Shown here: positions 35,334 through 44,145 of the stretch, one piece after another
How the letters are laid out: every line of letters starts with the position of its first letter
Numbering within the stretch: the stretch's first letter is position 1
NCBI RefSeq assembly: GCF_000191065.1
Contig: NZ_GL872283.1
Location: forward strand, 62,001 to 126,000
Direction of reading: 5' to 3'
Source: Prevotella multiformis DSM 16608
GTDB taxonomy: Bacteria; Bacteroidota; Bacteroidia; Bacteroidales; Bacteroidaceae
DNA length: 64,000 bases
Made by a program: the position numbers and the translations under genes
Notes under the pieces: model-generated
What the model saw: the letters and a program-made list of their open reading frames with translations, nothing else
What the model was told of the DNA's origin: nothing
Database searches by the model: none

Positions 35334-37163
35334 ATGAAATACAGAGAGAAAGCTATCCGCCTGTTGAATAAAGTATGGCAGCCCATCAGGGACAATGCCT
35401 CATTCTTCGTTTTCATGTACCTGATAGGGATATTCGTGTCGTATGCCGAACTGCCGGCCGGCAATCCCGAGGAAAAAGTTTACGGAAACCTCTGGCTGGA
35501 GCTGTTTCTCGACCTGTATGCAATAGCCGTGATCCTCATGCTGATACCCCGGAAGATACGCCGGTGGGTGCGTGCCTGTCTGTATGTCATCGCCTACACG
35601 ACAAATATCACCGACCTGTTCTGCTGGGTGAAGTTCCAGTCGACGCTGAATCCCTCCATGCTTCTTCTCGTCGGCGAGACCAATGGCCGCGAGGCCGGCG
35701 AGTTCTTCAGCAGTTACTTCACTGCCGACCTCCTTGCATCGAGTGTGGGCGTGTTAGGGCTGATTCTGCTTGTCCATATTCTTACCGCTTTCTGCGGGAA
35801 GAGCATGCTGCCGGCGATTTTCAGACGGCGGGCAGCGGCCTGGAGACAGCGGCTTACCTCCCTGCAGCCGGCTCTGGGATTCATCTTTCTCGTGCTGCTT
35901 GTCTGGTCGGTGGTCAGATCCGCACACAACAAAAGGGAAATAGCGCAGATATTCTCGCTGGACACCATCGGCTCCGTAGAACATGAGCTGACGCACCGCA
36001 AGTGCGCCGAGTTCTATCTTCCGGTCTACCGTCTTGTATTCAGCATCTTCTCCAACGAGCTGGCATCGAAGCAGATCGACCGCCTTATCGTGGCAAAGGA
36101 CAAGGTGACAGTAGACAGCTGCTCGTTCCGTTCGCCGGATATCGTTCTTATCATCGGGGAAAGCTATGGCAAGCACCATTCGGAACAGTACGGATACTTC
36201 ATGCCGACCACCCCGCGGCAGATCAGGCGTGAGAAGACAGGGCTGCTGGTGCCGTTCAGCGATGTGGTGTCTCCCTGGAATCTGACCAGCTTCGTCTTCA
36301 AGAACGTCTTTTCCCTCCATGTTGCAGGCGAGAAAGGAGAGTGGTGCGACTACCCGCTCTTCCCCGAACTGTTCCGCAGAGCCGGCTATCACGTGACCTT
36401 CCTCACCAACCAGTTCCTGCCCAAGGCAAAGGAAGCCGTGTACGACTTCAGCGGCGGATTCTTCCTGAACCACCCGGAGCTGTCGAGGGCGATGTTCGAT
36501 GCACGCAACAAGCAGCTGTACCGCTACGACTGCGGACTGCTGGATGACTACGACAAGAACCAGCAGCAGTACAATTCAGACCACAACCTCATCATCTTCC
36601 ATCTCATCGGCCAGCACGTCAACTACCGGCAGCGTTATCCGGCCGACCGCCATCACTTCAGGGGAGAAGACTATGCAGAAAAACGGCCGGATCTCGACCT
36701 GAGCCGACGGAATGTCCTGGCCGATTACGACAATGCCGTCCTGTACAATGACTCCATCGTCGACCAGATCGTCAGACGGTTTGAAGACCGGGAGGCCATC
36801 GTCATCTATATGCCCGACCACGGAGAAGAATGCTACGAGGGCAGCCGCGGCTTCATCTGCCGAAACCACTCTGACACCATTGACTACGACCTGGCGCATT
36901 ATGAGTTCGAGATTCCGTTCTGGATCTTCTGCTCGCATAAGTATGCGGCGAAGCATCCGGACATCTTCCAGCAGATCATCCGTGCCCGCCACCGCCGTTT
37001 CATGACGGATGCCCTGCCGCATCTGCTCCTGTATCTGGCGGGGATCCATACGAAAGACTATCATGCGGAATACAACGTGCTCAGCCCCGACTACGATGAG
37101 AAGCGGCCGAGGCTGCTGAAGAATACGACGGATTACGACCAACTTGCAAAACACGGGAAATGA
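35334..37163 (+). CDS. Phosphoethanolamine transferase-like membrane sulfatase-fold enzyme
   Basis: A 609-residue protein with about five N-terminal membrane helices (residues 20-200) and a periplasmic alkaline-phosphatase/sulfatase-fold domain from about 260. Domain motifs are DIVLIIGESYGKHH (metal site), a likely nucleophile Thr318 in PWNLTSFVF, LIGQHVNY, and YMPDHGEE near the end for the second metal. Family members move phosphoethanolamine from phosphatidylethanolamine to lipid A or glycans. It is the first gene of an operon; its stop overlaps the next start (ATGA). The acceptor is unknown, and the downstream genes suggest a surface lipid or glycan. Confidence 0.85.
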   Translation: MKYREKAIRLLNKVWQPIRDNASFFVFMYLIGIFVSYAELPAGNPEEKVYGNLWLELFLDLYAIAVILMLIPRKIRRWVRACLYVIAYTTNITDLFCWVKFQSTLNPSMLLLVGETNGREAGEFFSSYFTADLLASSVGVLGLILLVHILTAFCGKSMLPAIFRRRAAAWRQRLTSLQPALGFIFLVLLVWSVVRSAHNKREIAQIFSLDTIGSVEHELTHRKCAEFYLPVYRLVFSIFSNELASKQIDRLIVAKDKVTVDSCSFRSPDIVLIIGESYGKHHSEQYGYFMPTTPRQIRREKTGLLVPFSDVVSPWNLTSFVFKNVFSLHVAGEKGEWCDYPLFPELFRRAGYHVTFLTNQFLPKAKEAVYDFSGGFFLNHPELSRAMFDARNKQLYRYDCGLLDDYDKNQQQYNSDHNLIIFHLIGQHVNYRQRYPADRHHFRGEDYAEKRPDLDLSRRNVLADYDNAVLYNDSIVDQIVRRFEDREAIVIYMPDHGEECYEGSRGFICRNHSDTIDYDLAHYEFEIPFWIFCSHKYAAKHPDIFQQIIRARHRRFMTDALPHLLLYLAGIHTKDYHAEYNVLSPDYDEKRPRLLKNTTDYDQLAKHGK

Positions 37164-38260
37164 ACAGAGAACTGTTGACAAGAACAGAATGCAATGCACT
37201 GCGGGGACTTGCCATCATCGGAATCTTCCTGCACAATTACTGCCATTGGCTGGGACCGGTGGTGAAGGAAAACGAGTACCAGTATTTCCAGCACAACGCA
37301 GACGGGTTCTGGCAGGTCCTGCGAGGGCCGTGGGACGACCTGTTTCTTTTCCACGTATTGTCGTTCTTCGGGCACTACGGCGTGCCGGTCTTCCTGTTCC
37401 TCTCCGCATACGGACTGACCATGAAATACGAGCGGGGGCAGGGCGGTTTGTCCGCAGACGGAACAAGGCGGCTCCCCCTGTCAGGATTCATCAGGTATCA
37501 CTGGCTGAAGCTTTTCCGCATGATGATCGTCGGATTCGTCGCCTTCACCCTGCTGGATGCCGTCACGCCCGTCCCTCACCGTTACGCCGTGACGGACATC
37601 CTTGCCCAGCTGGGACTTTTCAACAACGTACTTCCATTCCCCGACAAGATCATCTGGCCGGGGCCTTACTGGTTCTTTGGACTGATGTTCCAGCTTTATG
37701 TCGTCTACCGCCTTCTCCTCTACCGGCGGCACTGGATGTGGACCGCAGCCCTGATCGTGGTCTGCACCGCCGTCCAGCTGGCGTGCCCTCCTGAAAGCGA
37801 GGCGCTGAACCAGTTGAGGTATAACTTCGTAGGTGCCATGCTGCCTTTCGGGGCAGGACTGCTTTATGCGAGGTACATGCGGCCGTGGAGCATGGCGACC
37901 CACGGGGCTGCATTCCTCGTCTCCGCCCTCGCCGTCCTGCTGATGAGTTTCAATGCCCTGTCGTGGTATCTCGTACCGCTGGCCGTCTGCATCGCCTCCG
38001 TCAGCTTCGTGAAACTGCTGGGAGGATTCGAGGCTTTCGCCGGCAGGCGGCGGTCACCGCTGATGCACATCCTCTCCTGGACAGGCAGCATCTCGGCGGC
38101 TCTCTTCGTCTGTCACCCCATAACGAGAAAGGTCTTCATTCCCATCTCACGGGGCGGAGATCACTGGACAGGACTCCTGCTGTATGTCCTCGCCTCCCTC
38201 TGTCTGGCATGGCTGTTCAAGGAACTGATGAAGAAGATCCCGAACCCGGAACTCAAGTGA
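37160..38260 (+). CDS. Acyltransferase 3 family membrane protein (first)
   Basis: A 366-residue integral membrane acyltransferase with about 10 helices. The family's active-site region is LRGLAIIGIFLHNYCHW near residue 14 (the acyltransferase 3 family uses a His or Arg in this first helix), followed by FGHYGVPVFLFLSAYGL. Such proteins add acetyl or other acyl groups to sugars of surface glycans. The start ATG overlaps the previous stop by 4 bp. The next gene encodes a second member of the same family, so two different positions or sugars may be modified. Confidence 0.88.
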   Translation: MNRELLTRTECNALRGLAIIGIFLHNYCHWLGPVVKENEYQYFQHNADGFWQVLRGPWDDLFLFHVLSFFGHYGVPVFLFLSAYGLTMKYERGQGGLSADGTRRLPLSGFIRYHWLKLFRMMIVGFVAFTLLDAVTPVPHRYAVTDILAQLGLFNNVLPFPDKIIWPGPYWFFGLMFQLYVVYRLLLYRRHWMWTAALIVVCTAVQLACPPESEALNQLRYNFVGAMLPFGAGLLYARYMRPWSMATHGAAFLVSALAVLLMSFNALSWYLVPLAVCIASVSFVKLLGGFEAFAGRRRSPLMHILSWTGSISAALFVCHPITRKVFIPISRGGDHWTGLLLYVLASLCLAWLFKELMKKIPNPELK

Positions 38261-38287
38261 AATCATACGATTCCATTGCGGAAAGAT

Positions 38288-39313
38288 ATGAAGATAAAAG
38301 ATATCGAACTGGCCAACATAAGCCGCTACCGCAGCGAACTGATGGGAGCAGCCATGCTCTTCGTCATACTCTTCCATGTAGGACTGCCGCGAGAGGACAT
38401 CTTCTTCGGCCTGCGGAGGATGGGCAACATAGGGGTTGACATTTTCCTGTTTCTAAGCGGCATGGGACTCTGGTTCTCCTGGACGAGGAATCCGTCCCTG
38501 CACCGGTTCTATCTGCGCCGCTTCCTGCGTATCTATCCGGCATGGCTTCTCATGGCATCCCTGTACTACATCCCCGATTATCTGTCTGCCGGCTTTGCGG
38601 GACATAGCGGACACAGCACCAGCCTCATCGACCTCATCGGCGACATCACTGTCAACTGGGACTTCTGGCTGCACGACGAACTGACGTTCTGGTACATTCC
38701 CGCCATCCTGTTCCTCTATGCCGTCAGTCCGTTCTATATGAGCCTCGTCATCCGTCATCCCATCTACCGCTGGCTGCCGGTAGCCATGATCATGTGGTGC
38801 ATCCTCGTACAATACGTCACCCCGGTCCATGAGGCAGTAGGCCACCTGGAAATCTTCTGGAGCCGTGTCCCGATCTTCTTCATCGGCATCAACATGGCGG
38901 CTGCGGTGAAACGGAAGGAGACGATGGACGGAGCTTCCATCTGGATGATCGGCCTGATGTTCGTCATGGCACTCGCCTCCAGCATCTTCCTGGAACAGGT
39001 GAAGCACGGACAGTTTCCCCTCTTTCTGGAGAGGATGCTCTACATTCCCCTTACGGTCACGACCATCCTCCTGCTGAACCGGATCTTCCGCCGGCTGCCC
39101 GACACCGTGAACAAAGTCTTCCGTCTTGTCGGCACATTAAGCCTGGAGGCGTATCTCGTCCACGACCACTTCGTACTGGAGTATGTCGAGCGCAACGGCT
39201 GGTCCTACTGGCCTACATTCCTCGTGACGACCCTTGTCACCATTTTCCTGGCGTGGATGCTGCACGCCTTGCTTGAACGATTCATCACTCCCATAGAGAA
39301 TAGAATGAAATGA
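38288..39313 (+). CDS. Acyltransferase 3 family membrane protein (second)
   Basis: A 341-residue membrane acyltransferase. The ATG at 38288 is preferred over a TTG four codons earlier. The first helix has the family pattern RSELMGAAMLFVILFHVGLP, followed by GNIGVDIFLFLSGMGLWFSW and RRFLRIYPAWLL. About 10 membrane helices follow. It is only distantly similar to its upstream neighbour, so it is not a recent duplicate. Its stop overlaps the next start by 4 bp, which shows tight coupling with the UbiA-like gene. Confidence 0.88.
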   Translation: MKIKDIELANISRYRSELMGAAMLFVILFHVGLPREDIFFGLRRMGNIGVDIFLFLSGMGLWFSWTRNPSLHRFYLRRFLRIYPAWLLMASLYYIPDYLSAGFAGHSGHSTSLIDLIGDITVNWDFWLHDELTFWYIPAILFLYAVSPFYMSLVIRHPIYRWLPVAMIMWCILVQYVTPVHEAVGHLEIFWSRVPIFFIGINMAAAVKRKETMDGASIWMIGLMFVMALASSIFLEQVKHGQFPLFLERMLYIPLTVTTILLLNRIFRRLPDTVNKVFRLVGTLSLEAYLVHDHFVLEYVERNGWSYWPTFLVTTLVTIFLAWMLHALLERFITPIENRMK

Positions 39314-40197
39314 AAAACCTCATCCGTCTGATCCGCCCGCACCAGTGGATAAAGAATCTCGTTGTGCTCCTCCCGGTCTTCTTCGGAGGGGCGCTGCTGC
39401 AGCCCGAGGCAGTCTATGCGGCGCTTGTCACGGTGCTGTCGTTCAGCTTTGCGGCCTCCTCCATCTACTGCCTCAACGATATTGTCGATGTCGAAGACGA
39501 CCGCCGGCATCCTGTCAAGTGTCACCGTCCGATGGCTTCAGGAGCCATCACCGTCGTGCAAGGCTATCTGCTGATGGCGCTGATGTTCGCCCTGTCAATG
39601 GTTTCGACCCTTCTGCTGTCTTCACATCAGACTGAGACCGCCAGCGTGATTCTCTTCTACTGGCTGCTGAACATCGCCTACTGCCTCAGGCTGAAGCGGT
39701 ACGCCATCATAGACGTGTGCATCGTCGCATTCGGATTCGTCCTCAGAATCCTTGCGGGAGGCTATGCCACAGACATCCGTCTGAGCCGATGGATCGTGCT
39801 GATGACCTTCCTCCTGATGCTCTTCCTCTCCTTTGCCAAGCGGCGCGACGATGTCGTTCGGATGAACGAGACGGGGCATGCTCCCCGCCAGAACACGATC
39901 CGCTACAACCTCACTTTCATCAACCAGTCTATCACGATCACGGCAAGTGTCACTCTGGTATGCTACATCATGTACACGGTAAGCCCCGAGACGATTCAGA
40001 ATTTCCATACGGACTATCTCTATCTGACGAGTGTCTTCGTCCTGGTGGGACTGCTCCGTTACATCCAGATTTCCGTCGTCGACAAGAAGAGCGGCGACCC
40101 TACGAAGGTGATGCTCCACGACCGGTTCATGCAGTGTACCGTCCTGGCCTTCGGACTGGCTTTCCTCTTTATCATCTACGTACTCAAGAATATTTAG
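39310..40197 (+). CDS. UbiA-family polyprenyl-phosphate phosphoribosyltransferase-like
   Basis: A 295-residue inner-membrane prenyltransferase with eight or nine helices. The first Asp-rich motif NDIVDVEDDRRHP (Asn56 to Asp64) and the second motif around FAKRRDD match the subgroup of decaprenyl-phosphate 5-phosphoribosyltransferases (start RPHQWIKNLVVLLPVFF) rather than quinone-pathway UbiA. The product would be a polyprenyl-phospho-ribose phosphate, whose phosphate a HAD enzyme could remove. The next gene but one is GtrA, a flippase-like protein for polyprenyl-linked sugars. No epimerase for conversion to arabinose is adjacent. Confidence 0.82.
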   Translation: MKNLIRLIRPHQWIKNLVVLLPVFFGGALLQPEAVYAALVTVLSFSFAASSIYCLNDIVDVEDDRRHPVKCHRPMASGAITVVQGYLLMALMFALSMVSTLLLSSHQTETASVILFYWLLNIAYCLRLKRYAIIDVCIVAFGFVLRILAGGYATDIRLSRWIVLMTFLLMLFLSFAKRRDDVVRMNETGHAPRQNTIRYNLTFINQSITITASVTLVCYIMYTVSPETIQNFHTDYLYLTSVFVLVGLLRYIQISVVDKKSGDPTKVMLHDRFMQCTVLAFGLAFLFIIYVLKNI

Positions 40198-40297
40198 GCA
40201 GGCTTCCGCATACCGGTGTCCCGGCGGGGGATTTCCAGAGCCGTTCCCGGCAAGACACCCCCTGCACGGCACCCCGAGCCGGCCGGCCAGACAAGAA

Positions 40298-40918
40298 ATG
40301 AAAAGAATCTACGCTTTCGACTTCGACGGGACCCTGACCGACAAGGACACCCTGCCAGCCTTCATCCGCTTTGCCAAAGGCGGCATACGGATGGCGGCCG
40401 GTTTCCTGTACTTCTCCCCCCTGATCGTCCTGATGAAGCTGCATCTCTATCCCAACTGGAAGGTGAAACAGCAGGTATTCTCCTGGTTTTTCAAGGGGAT
40501 GGAGGCCGGTGTGTTCGACAGGCTCTGCCTTGCCTTTGCCCGGCAGAATCCACAGCTGCTCCGCCCCGAGGGCGTGGCGACGGTCAAAAGAATATTGGGC
40601 GAACCGGAGACGGCCGTCGTGGTCATCAGTGCGAGCATCGACAACTGGGTACGTCCGTTCTTCGACGGATTCGGCGGAAAGGTGCAGGTCCTGGGGACCC
40701 AGATAGAAGTCGCCGACGGACTTCTCACGGGACGTTTCACCTCCCGCAACTGCTATGGACAGGAGAAAGTCAACCGGCTTACAGCCCTCTATCCGCACCG
40801 CAAGGACTACAGACTGACCGCTTTCGGCGACAGCCGGGGCGACAGAGAGCTGCTCGCATACGCCGACAGAGGATTTTACAAACCTTTCAGAAACGGAGAG
40901 ACAGAATGTGGAAAGTGA
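40298..40918 (+). CDS. HAD-IB phosphatase
   Basis: A 206-residue phosphatase of the haloacid dehalogenase superfamily, subclass IB. Motif I DFDGTLTD (nucleophile Asp8), motif II in VVISAS, and motif IV GDSRGDRELL are clear. A helical insertion lies between motifs I and II (about residues 20-70), partly hydrophobic (AAGFLYFSPLIVLM), so it may sit at the membrane. Placed between a UbiA-like phosphoribosyltransferase and GtrA, it is a good candidate for removing the 5-phosphate from polyprenyl-phospho-ribose-5-phosphate. The 100-bp gap before it shows no gene. Confidence 0.85.
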   Translation: MKRIYAFDFDGTLTDKDTLPAFIRFAKGGIRMAAGFLYFSPLIVLMKLHLYPNWKVKQQVFSWFFKGMEAGVFDRLCLAFARQNPQLLRPEGVATVKRILGEPETAVVVISASIDNWVRPFFDGFGGKVQVLGTQIEVADGLLTGRFTSRNCYGQEKVNRLTALYPHRKDYRLTAFGDSRGDRELLAYADRGFYKPFRNGETECGK

Positions 40919-41295
40919 AGAAAAAGCACCGGAAGGAACTCGATGAAATCGTGCGTTTCATGCTTGTAGGCGCATTGGCGACAGGCATCCAGTACGCTGT
41001 TTACCTGCTGATGCTCCTTTGGCTGCAGCCGCTGGCCGCCAACACGGTCGCTTATCTACTCAGCTTCACCTTCAACTACATTGCTTCCACACGCTATACC
41101 TTCCGGGTGAAGTCTACGGCGAAGAGGGGAGCCGGATTCATCTTCTCACACATCATCAACTACGGCCTGCAGACGGCCTTCCTTCATCTTTTCCTATGGA
41201 CGGGAATCAGCAAACAGCTGGCGATGATTCCCATGTTCGCCATCTGTGTCCCCGTCAACTTCCTGCTGGTGCGTTTCTTCCTGCACAGGAAGTAA
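40906..41295 (+). CDS. GtrA-family membrane protein
   Basis: A 129-residue protein with four membrane helices, the usual GtrA plan (helices around residues 14-35, 40-58, 75-95 and 102-122), with IVRFMLVGALATGIQYAVY as the first. GtrA proteins help to flip or use polyprenyl-phosphate sugars in O-antigen and arabinan synthesis. The ATG at 40906 lies 13 bp inside the HAD gene; the same frame is open further upstream but that part runs through the HAD gene. It is the last gene of the operon, followed by a terminator hairpin at 41555. Confidence 0.88.
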   Translation: MWKVKKKHRKELDEIVRFMLVGALATGIQYAVYLLMLLWLQPLAANTVAYLLSFTFNYIASTRYTFRVKSTAKRGAGFIFSHIINYGLQTAFLHLFLWTGISKQLAMIPMFAICVPVNFLLVRFFLHRK

Positions 41296-41394
41296 GTTGT
41301 TCCGTTTCTTCCATCCACTGCTTTCCTGTCCAGACCGGAAGGCTGTCTTGGCCGGATCTCCATCTTTCAGGCAGATTCAGATACTGCGATCCTC

Positions 41395-41535
41395 TTGAAG
41401 GGAGCATGGCATCTGACGCGACAGAAAGCGAAACCGGAACATCCGCCTGAAGACGAAAAGACACAAAACGCCGGCAACATTCCCGGCAGCGACAGGCCGC
41501 CGTGCGACTTCCAGAACAGGCCTGAAGAGAATGAG
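41395..41535. repeat. Dispersed intergenic repeat, family X, copy 1
   Basis: Aligns over about 140 bp with 63405-63575. Shared blocks are GCGAAA-CGGAA, CCGGC, GCGACAG and AGAACAGGCCT in the same order. No intact gene is visible in either copy. Confidence 0.5.
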
Positions 41536-41554
41536 AAGGACGGCTTCCCTACGG

Positions 41555-41606
41555 AACAGACAATCCCCACGAAGACGGGCACTCGTCCTCGTGGGGATTG
41601 TCTGTT
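41555..41606. terminator. Hairpin between convergent gtrA and wbqC-like genes
   Basis: Perfect 18-bp arms (41555-41572 and 41589-41606), with four more inner pairs after one mismatch and a 6-nt loop. The plus-strand side continues into TTTG. It probably terminates from both sides. Confidence 0.85.
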
Positions 41607-41678
41607 TGTGACAGCGGGGAAACACGTCCGTGGGCGACGGGCACAAAACCGCCGGAAGACAAAGCCACGCACGGCATC

Positions 41679-42335
41679 CTACAGGTACAGCACACTCCCG
41701 TTGCCCTCGTTGAACAGCAGGTCGAGGATGCTGAGGTTGGAGAGAAAGCCGAATTTCTGCTGGTAGACCTGATAATAACGGGCCGGTGCGAAGTCCGGAT
41801 CGGCACCCGGATGTTTTGGACGAATCACCTCCCTGAAATCATCTGTCCCGTCAGGAACGGCCGTCACATAGCCATCTGTGCGCCGCATACAGGGCATTAT
41901 GTCGATGAGTTCGCACACCTTGAGCGTTATCTCCCAGTTGAAATCATAGAGGAAAGTCCACTTCCGCTCAAAGAAGGGACGTATGTCGTCCTCGTAATAC
42001 GCAAAGAACGGACTCTCACCGTAAGCCGACTGCAACGCATTCCAGTGCTGGTGCCGCCAGTTGGCATGGTCGCTGATACGCACATCCTTCATCGGACACT
42101 TCAGTTCCTCGAACCTCTCCACAGGAACCGTGAGCGGCTGCGGTCCGTTGGCGGCCGCAATCACGCAGCGGTTGCGGTAGGTCTGCTTGACGAAGTGGTC
42201 GTGCTGCTCGATCAGGCAGGTGTCATAGCGGTTCAGCTTCTGATACCACTGGATAGGAGCGAAATAGGCGGAAGACAGCAGGGCCTCCCCGCACTTTTCC
42301 GAAGGGGGGAGGCAGGATTGCCGTTGTGGCGGTTG
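41679..42335 (-). CDS. WbqC-like family protein, 5' end unresolved
   Basis: The frame encodes a WbqC-like protein (PF08889) with LLSSAYFAPIQWYQKLNRYD at its N-terminal end and WEITLKVCELIDIMPC and YYQVYQQKFGFLSNLSILDLL later. Family members are small proteins linked to surface polysaccharide or lipid pathways. No ATG, GTG or TTG lies in frame above the conserved start; the only ATG nearby (42349) is in another frame. A run of six C on the coding strand (42304-42309) lies between them, and one more base there would join the ATG to the gene. So this is either a frameshifted gene, a phase-variable tract, a sequencing slip, or a gene with a rare start codon. GTG at 42164 is internal. Confidence 0.65.
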   Translation of the reverse strand, partial: QPPQRQSCLPPSEKCGEALLSSAYFAPIQWYQKLNRYDTCLIEQHDHFVKQTYRNRCVIAAANGPQPLTVPVERFEELKCPMKDVRISDHANWRHQHWNALQSAYGESPFFAYYEDDIRPFFERKWTFLYDFNWEITLKVCELIDIMPCMRRTDGYVTAVPDGTDDFREVIRPKHPGADPDFAPARYYQVYQQKFGFLSNLSILDLLFNEGNGSVLYL

Positions 42336-42416
42336 TCAGAATCTATCATGGGGAGACTTTGCCAAATCAAGGAGACAGGGTTTCCCTGTCTTATTTCAGA
42401 GGATAATGAAACAAAA

Positions 42417-42473
42417 GGAGGGGATGCGCAAGGGCTTCACCAGACCATGGTAATCCGCACATCCCCTCCCTTC
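42417..42473 (-). terminator. Hairpin after lepB
   Basis: GGAGGGGATG-CG and CG-CA-CATCCCCTCC arms with a small bulge enclose a loop of about 26 nt, just past the lepB stop. There is no T tract, so it may stabilise mRNA rather than terminate. Stretch 42336-42499 holds no gene. Confidence 0.45.
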
Positions 42474-42499
42474 AGAGGGATCCGGGGGAGGAGGCTACT

Positions 42500-44032
42500 C
42501 TATCTGATGTTGTCCACCCAGTTGAACAGCCTGTGCCAGCGGATACCGCCGAAGCCCTTGCGGTCAGGATCGCTCGACCACCAGATGAACAGCGGCTTGC
42601 CCACGATATGGTCCTCCGGGACAAAGCCCCAGTAACGGCTGTCGGCAGAGTTGTGGCGGTTGTCGCCCATCATCCAGTAGTAGTCCATCTTGAAAGTATA
42701 GCTGCCGGCGGGCTTGCCGTTGATGTAGATCCGGCCGTTCCTGACCTGCAGGTCGTTCTTTTCATACACCTTGATGCAACGCTCGTAGACAGGGAGGTTC
42801 TGCAAAGTAAGCGCGATGGACTTGCCCTTGGCAGGAATCCATATCGGTCCGTAGTTGTCGCGCGTCCAGCCCGTGAAGGCGTTGAGCGGATAGTAAGGCC
42901 CTGCATAGAGGTCCCTGTCCGTCACCGGGCGCATCGACTTCACCAGCCCCTCTCGCTTCAGTTCGGCGGCCGCACGTTTCGTCAACGGCATGTAACCGTC
43001 ATATTGGAGGAGCACGGCATTGTTGAGCACATAGCCCCGGTCGACATCATAGCCGTGCAGGCGGCTGAGGCTCTGCACGTCCTCCGCACTGATTTCGAAG
43101 TCCTTCCGCAGGTCGTCGAAACGTTCGCCGAGGAGGTCGGCCGCCGTGATGTTGTTGAACTTGATAAAGTATGTGTACTGCACCTTCTCCGGCTCTTTGT
43201 CGGCCTTTCCGTCGAGATAGACTATCCTGTTCCGGATCTGCAGGGTCTGCCCGGGCAGGCCGACACAACGCTTCACATAATTTTCGCGTCGGTCCGTCGG
43301 CCGCCAATCCAACGGTCCGTAAGTCCCGGCGTTCTTGACGATATAGGCCCTGCCGGTGGCATACGCCTTTTCGTAGAAGGCCCGCTGCTGGAGGGTGGTC
43401 ATGGCCGACAGGTTGATGCCGGGGTTCTGCTGGGCAAGGAAGTCCTCTCCCATGGTGTAGGCATCGTGATAGAAGTCGTTGCCCTGATAGGCCGGTTCGC
43501 TCATGATCGTATCACCGGCAGGGAAGTTGAAAACGACAATATCGTTCAGCTGCACCTTCCCCAGCCCCTTCACCCGGCGGTAGTCCCAGTGCGGCCAGGA
43601 GATGTAGCTCTTCGTATTGATGAGCGGGAGCGTGTGCTGGGTCAAGGGCATGGTCAGCGGTGTCTCAGGGATACGCGGCCCGTAGCTGACCTTCGACACA
43701 AAGAGGTAGTCGCCTGTGAGGAGCGACTTCTCGAGGGATGAAGACGGGATGACGTAGTTCTGGAAGAAGAAGAGGTTGATGAAGTAGACCGCCACCAGTG
43801 CGAACACCAGCGCATCCACCCATCCCATCATGAAACGGACGGGTCCTTCAGCATCCTTCCACCACTGCCAGCGGATCTTCTTCGTGATGTACACATCGAA
43901 GATGAAAGGGACGACTAACAGTCCCCACCAGCTCTTGACCCAGAAGAGGAAGAGAAGGTAGAGGACGAGAACACTAACAAACTTGGCCCACTGTTTCTTG
44001 GGATTGAGGGCTGCTTTTTCTTTATCGATCAT
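42500..44032 (-). CDS. lepB: Signal peptidase I
   Basis: Inner-membrane serine protease that removes signal peptides from exported proteins. It has 510 residues with N-terminal helices at about 17-45 and 72-92. The nucleophile is in the motif NYVIPSSSLEKSLL (probably Ser99), and the general-base lysine in NYVKRCVGLPGQ. The C-terminal box MGDNRHNSADSRYWG is the family signature. It is larger than the E. coli enzyme (about 324 residues) because of insertions in the periplasmic part, as is usual in Bacteroidales. It lies 113 bp downstream of dapB on the same strand. Confidence 0.96.
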   Translation of the reverse strand: MIDKEKAALNPKKQWAKFVSVLVLYLLFLFWVKSWWGLLVVPFIFDVYITKKIRWQWWKDAEGPVRFMMGWVDALVFALVAVYFINLFFFQNYVIPSSSLEKSLLTGDYLFVSKVSYGPRIPETPLTMPLTQHTLPLINTKSYISWPHWDYRRVKGLGKVQLNDIVVFNFPAGDTIMSEPAYQGNDFYHDAYTMGEDFLAQQNPGINLSAMTTLQQRAFYEKAYATGRAYIVKNAGTYGPLDWRPTDRRENYVKRCVGLPGQTLQIRNRIVYLDGKADKEPEKVQYTYFIKFNNITAADLLGERFDDLRKDFEISAEDVQSLSRLHGYDVDRGYVLNNAVLLQYDGYMPLTKRAAAELKREGLVKSMRPVTDRDLYAGPYYPLNAFTGWTRDNYGPIWIPAKGKSIALTLQNLPVYERCIKVYEKNDLQVRNGRIYINGKPAGSYTFKMDYYWMMGDNRHNSADSRYWGFVPEDHIVGKPLFIWWSSDPDRKGFGGIRWHRLFNWVDNIR

Positions 44033-44145
44033 GTTGGAAATGGCTTTAGCCGATGATAAGCGGATATAAATGAGGAGGAGGAAATGCGGGGGGCAGGCGA
44101 CGGGCAGCGACGACAGGGGCTGACGGCGGAACCGGCGACAGGACT

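Noticed and set aside
40216-40905. Upstream extension of the gtrA reading frame
   Set aside because: The frame is open but runs through the HAD gene in another frame and encodes an Arg/Pro-rich sequence without family similarity; GtrA clearly starts at 40906.
42164-42166. GTG as the start of the WbqC-like gene
   Set aside because: Clear family sequence continues for about 35 codons above it.
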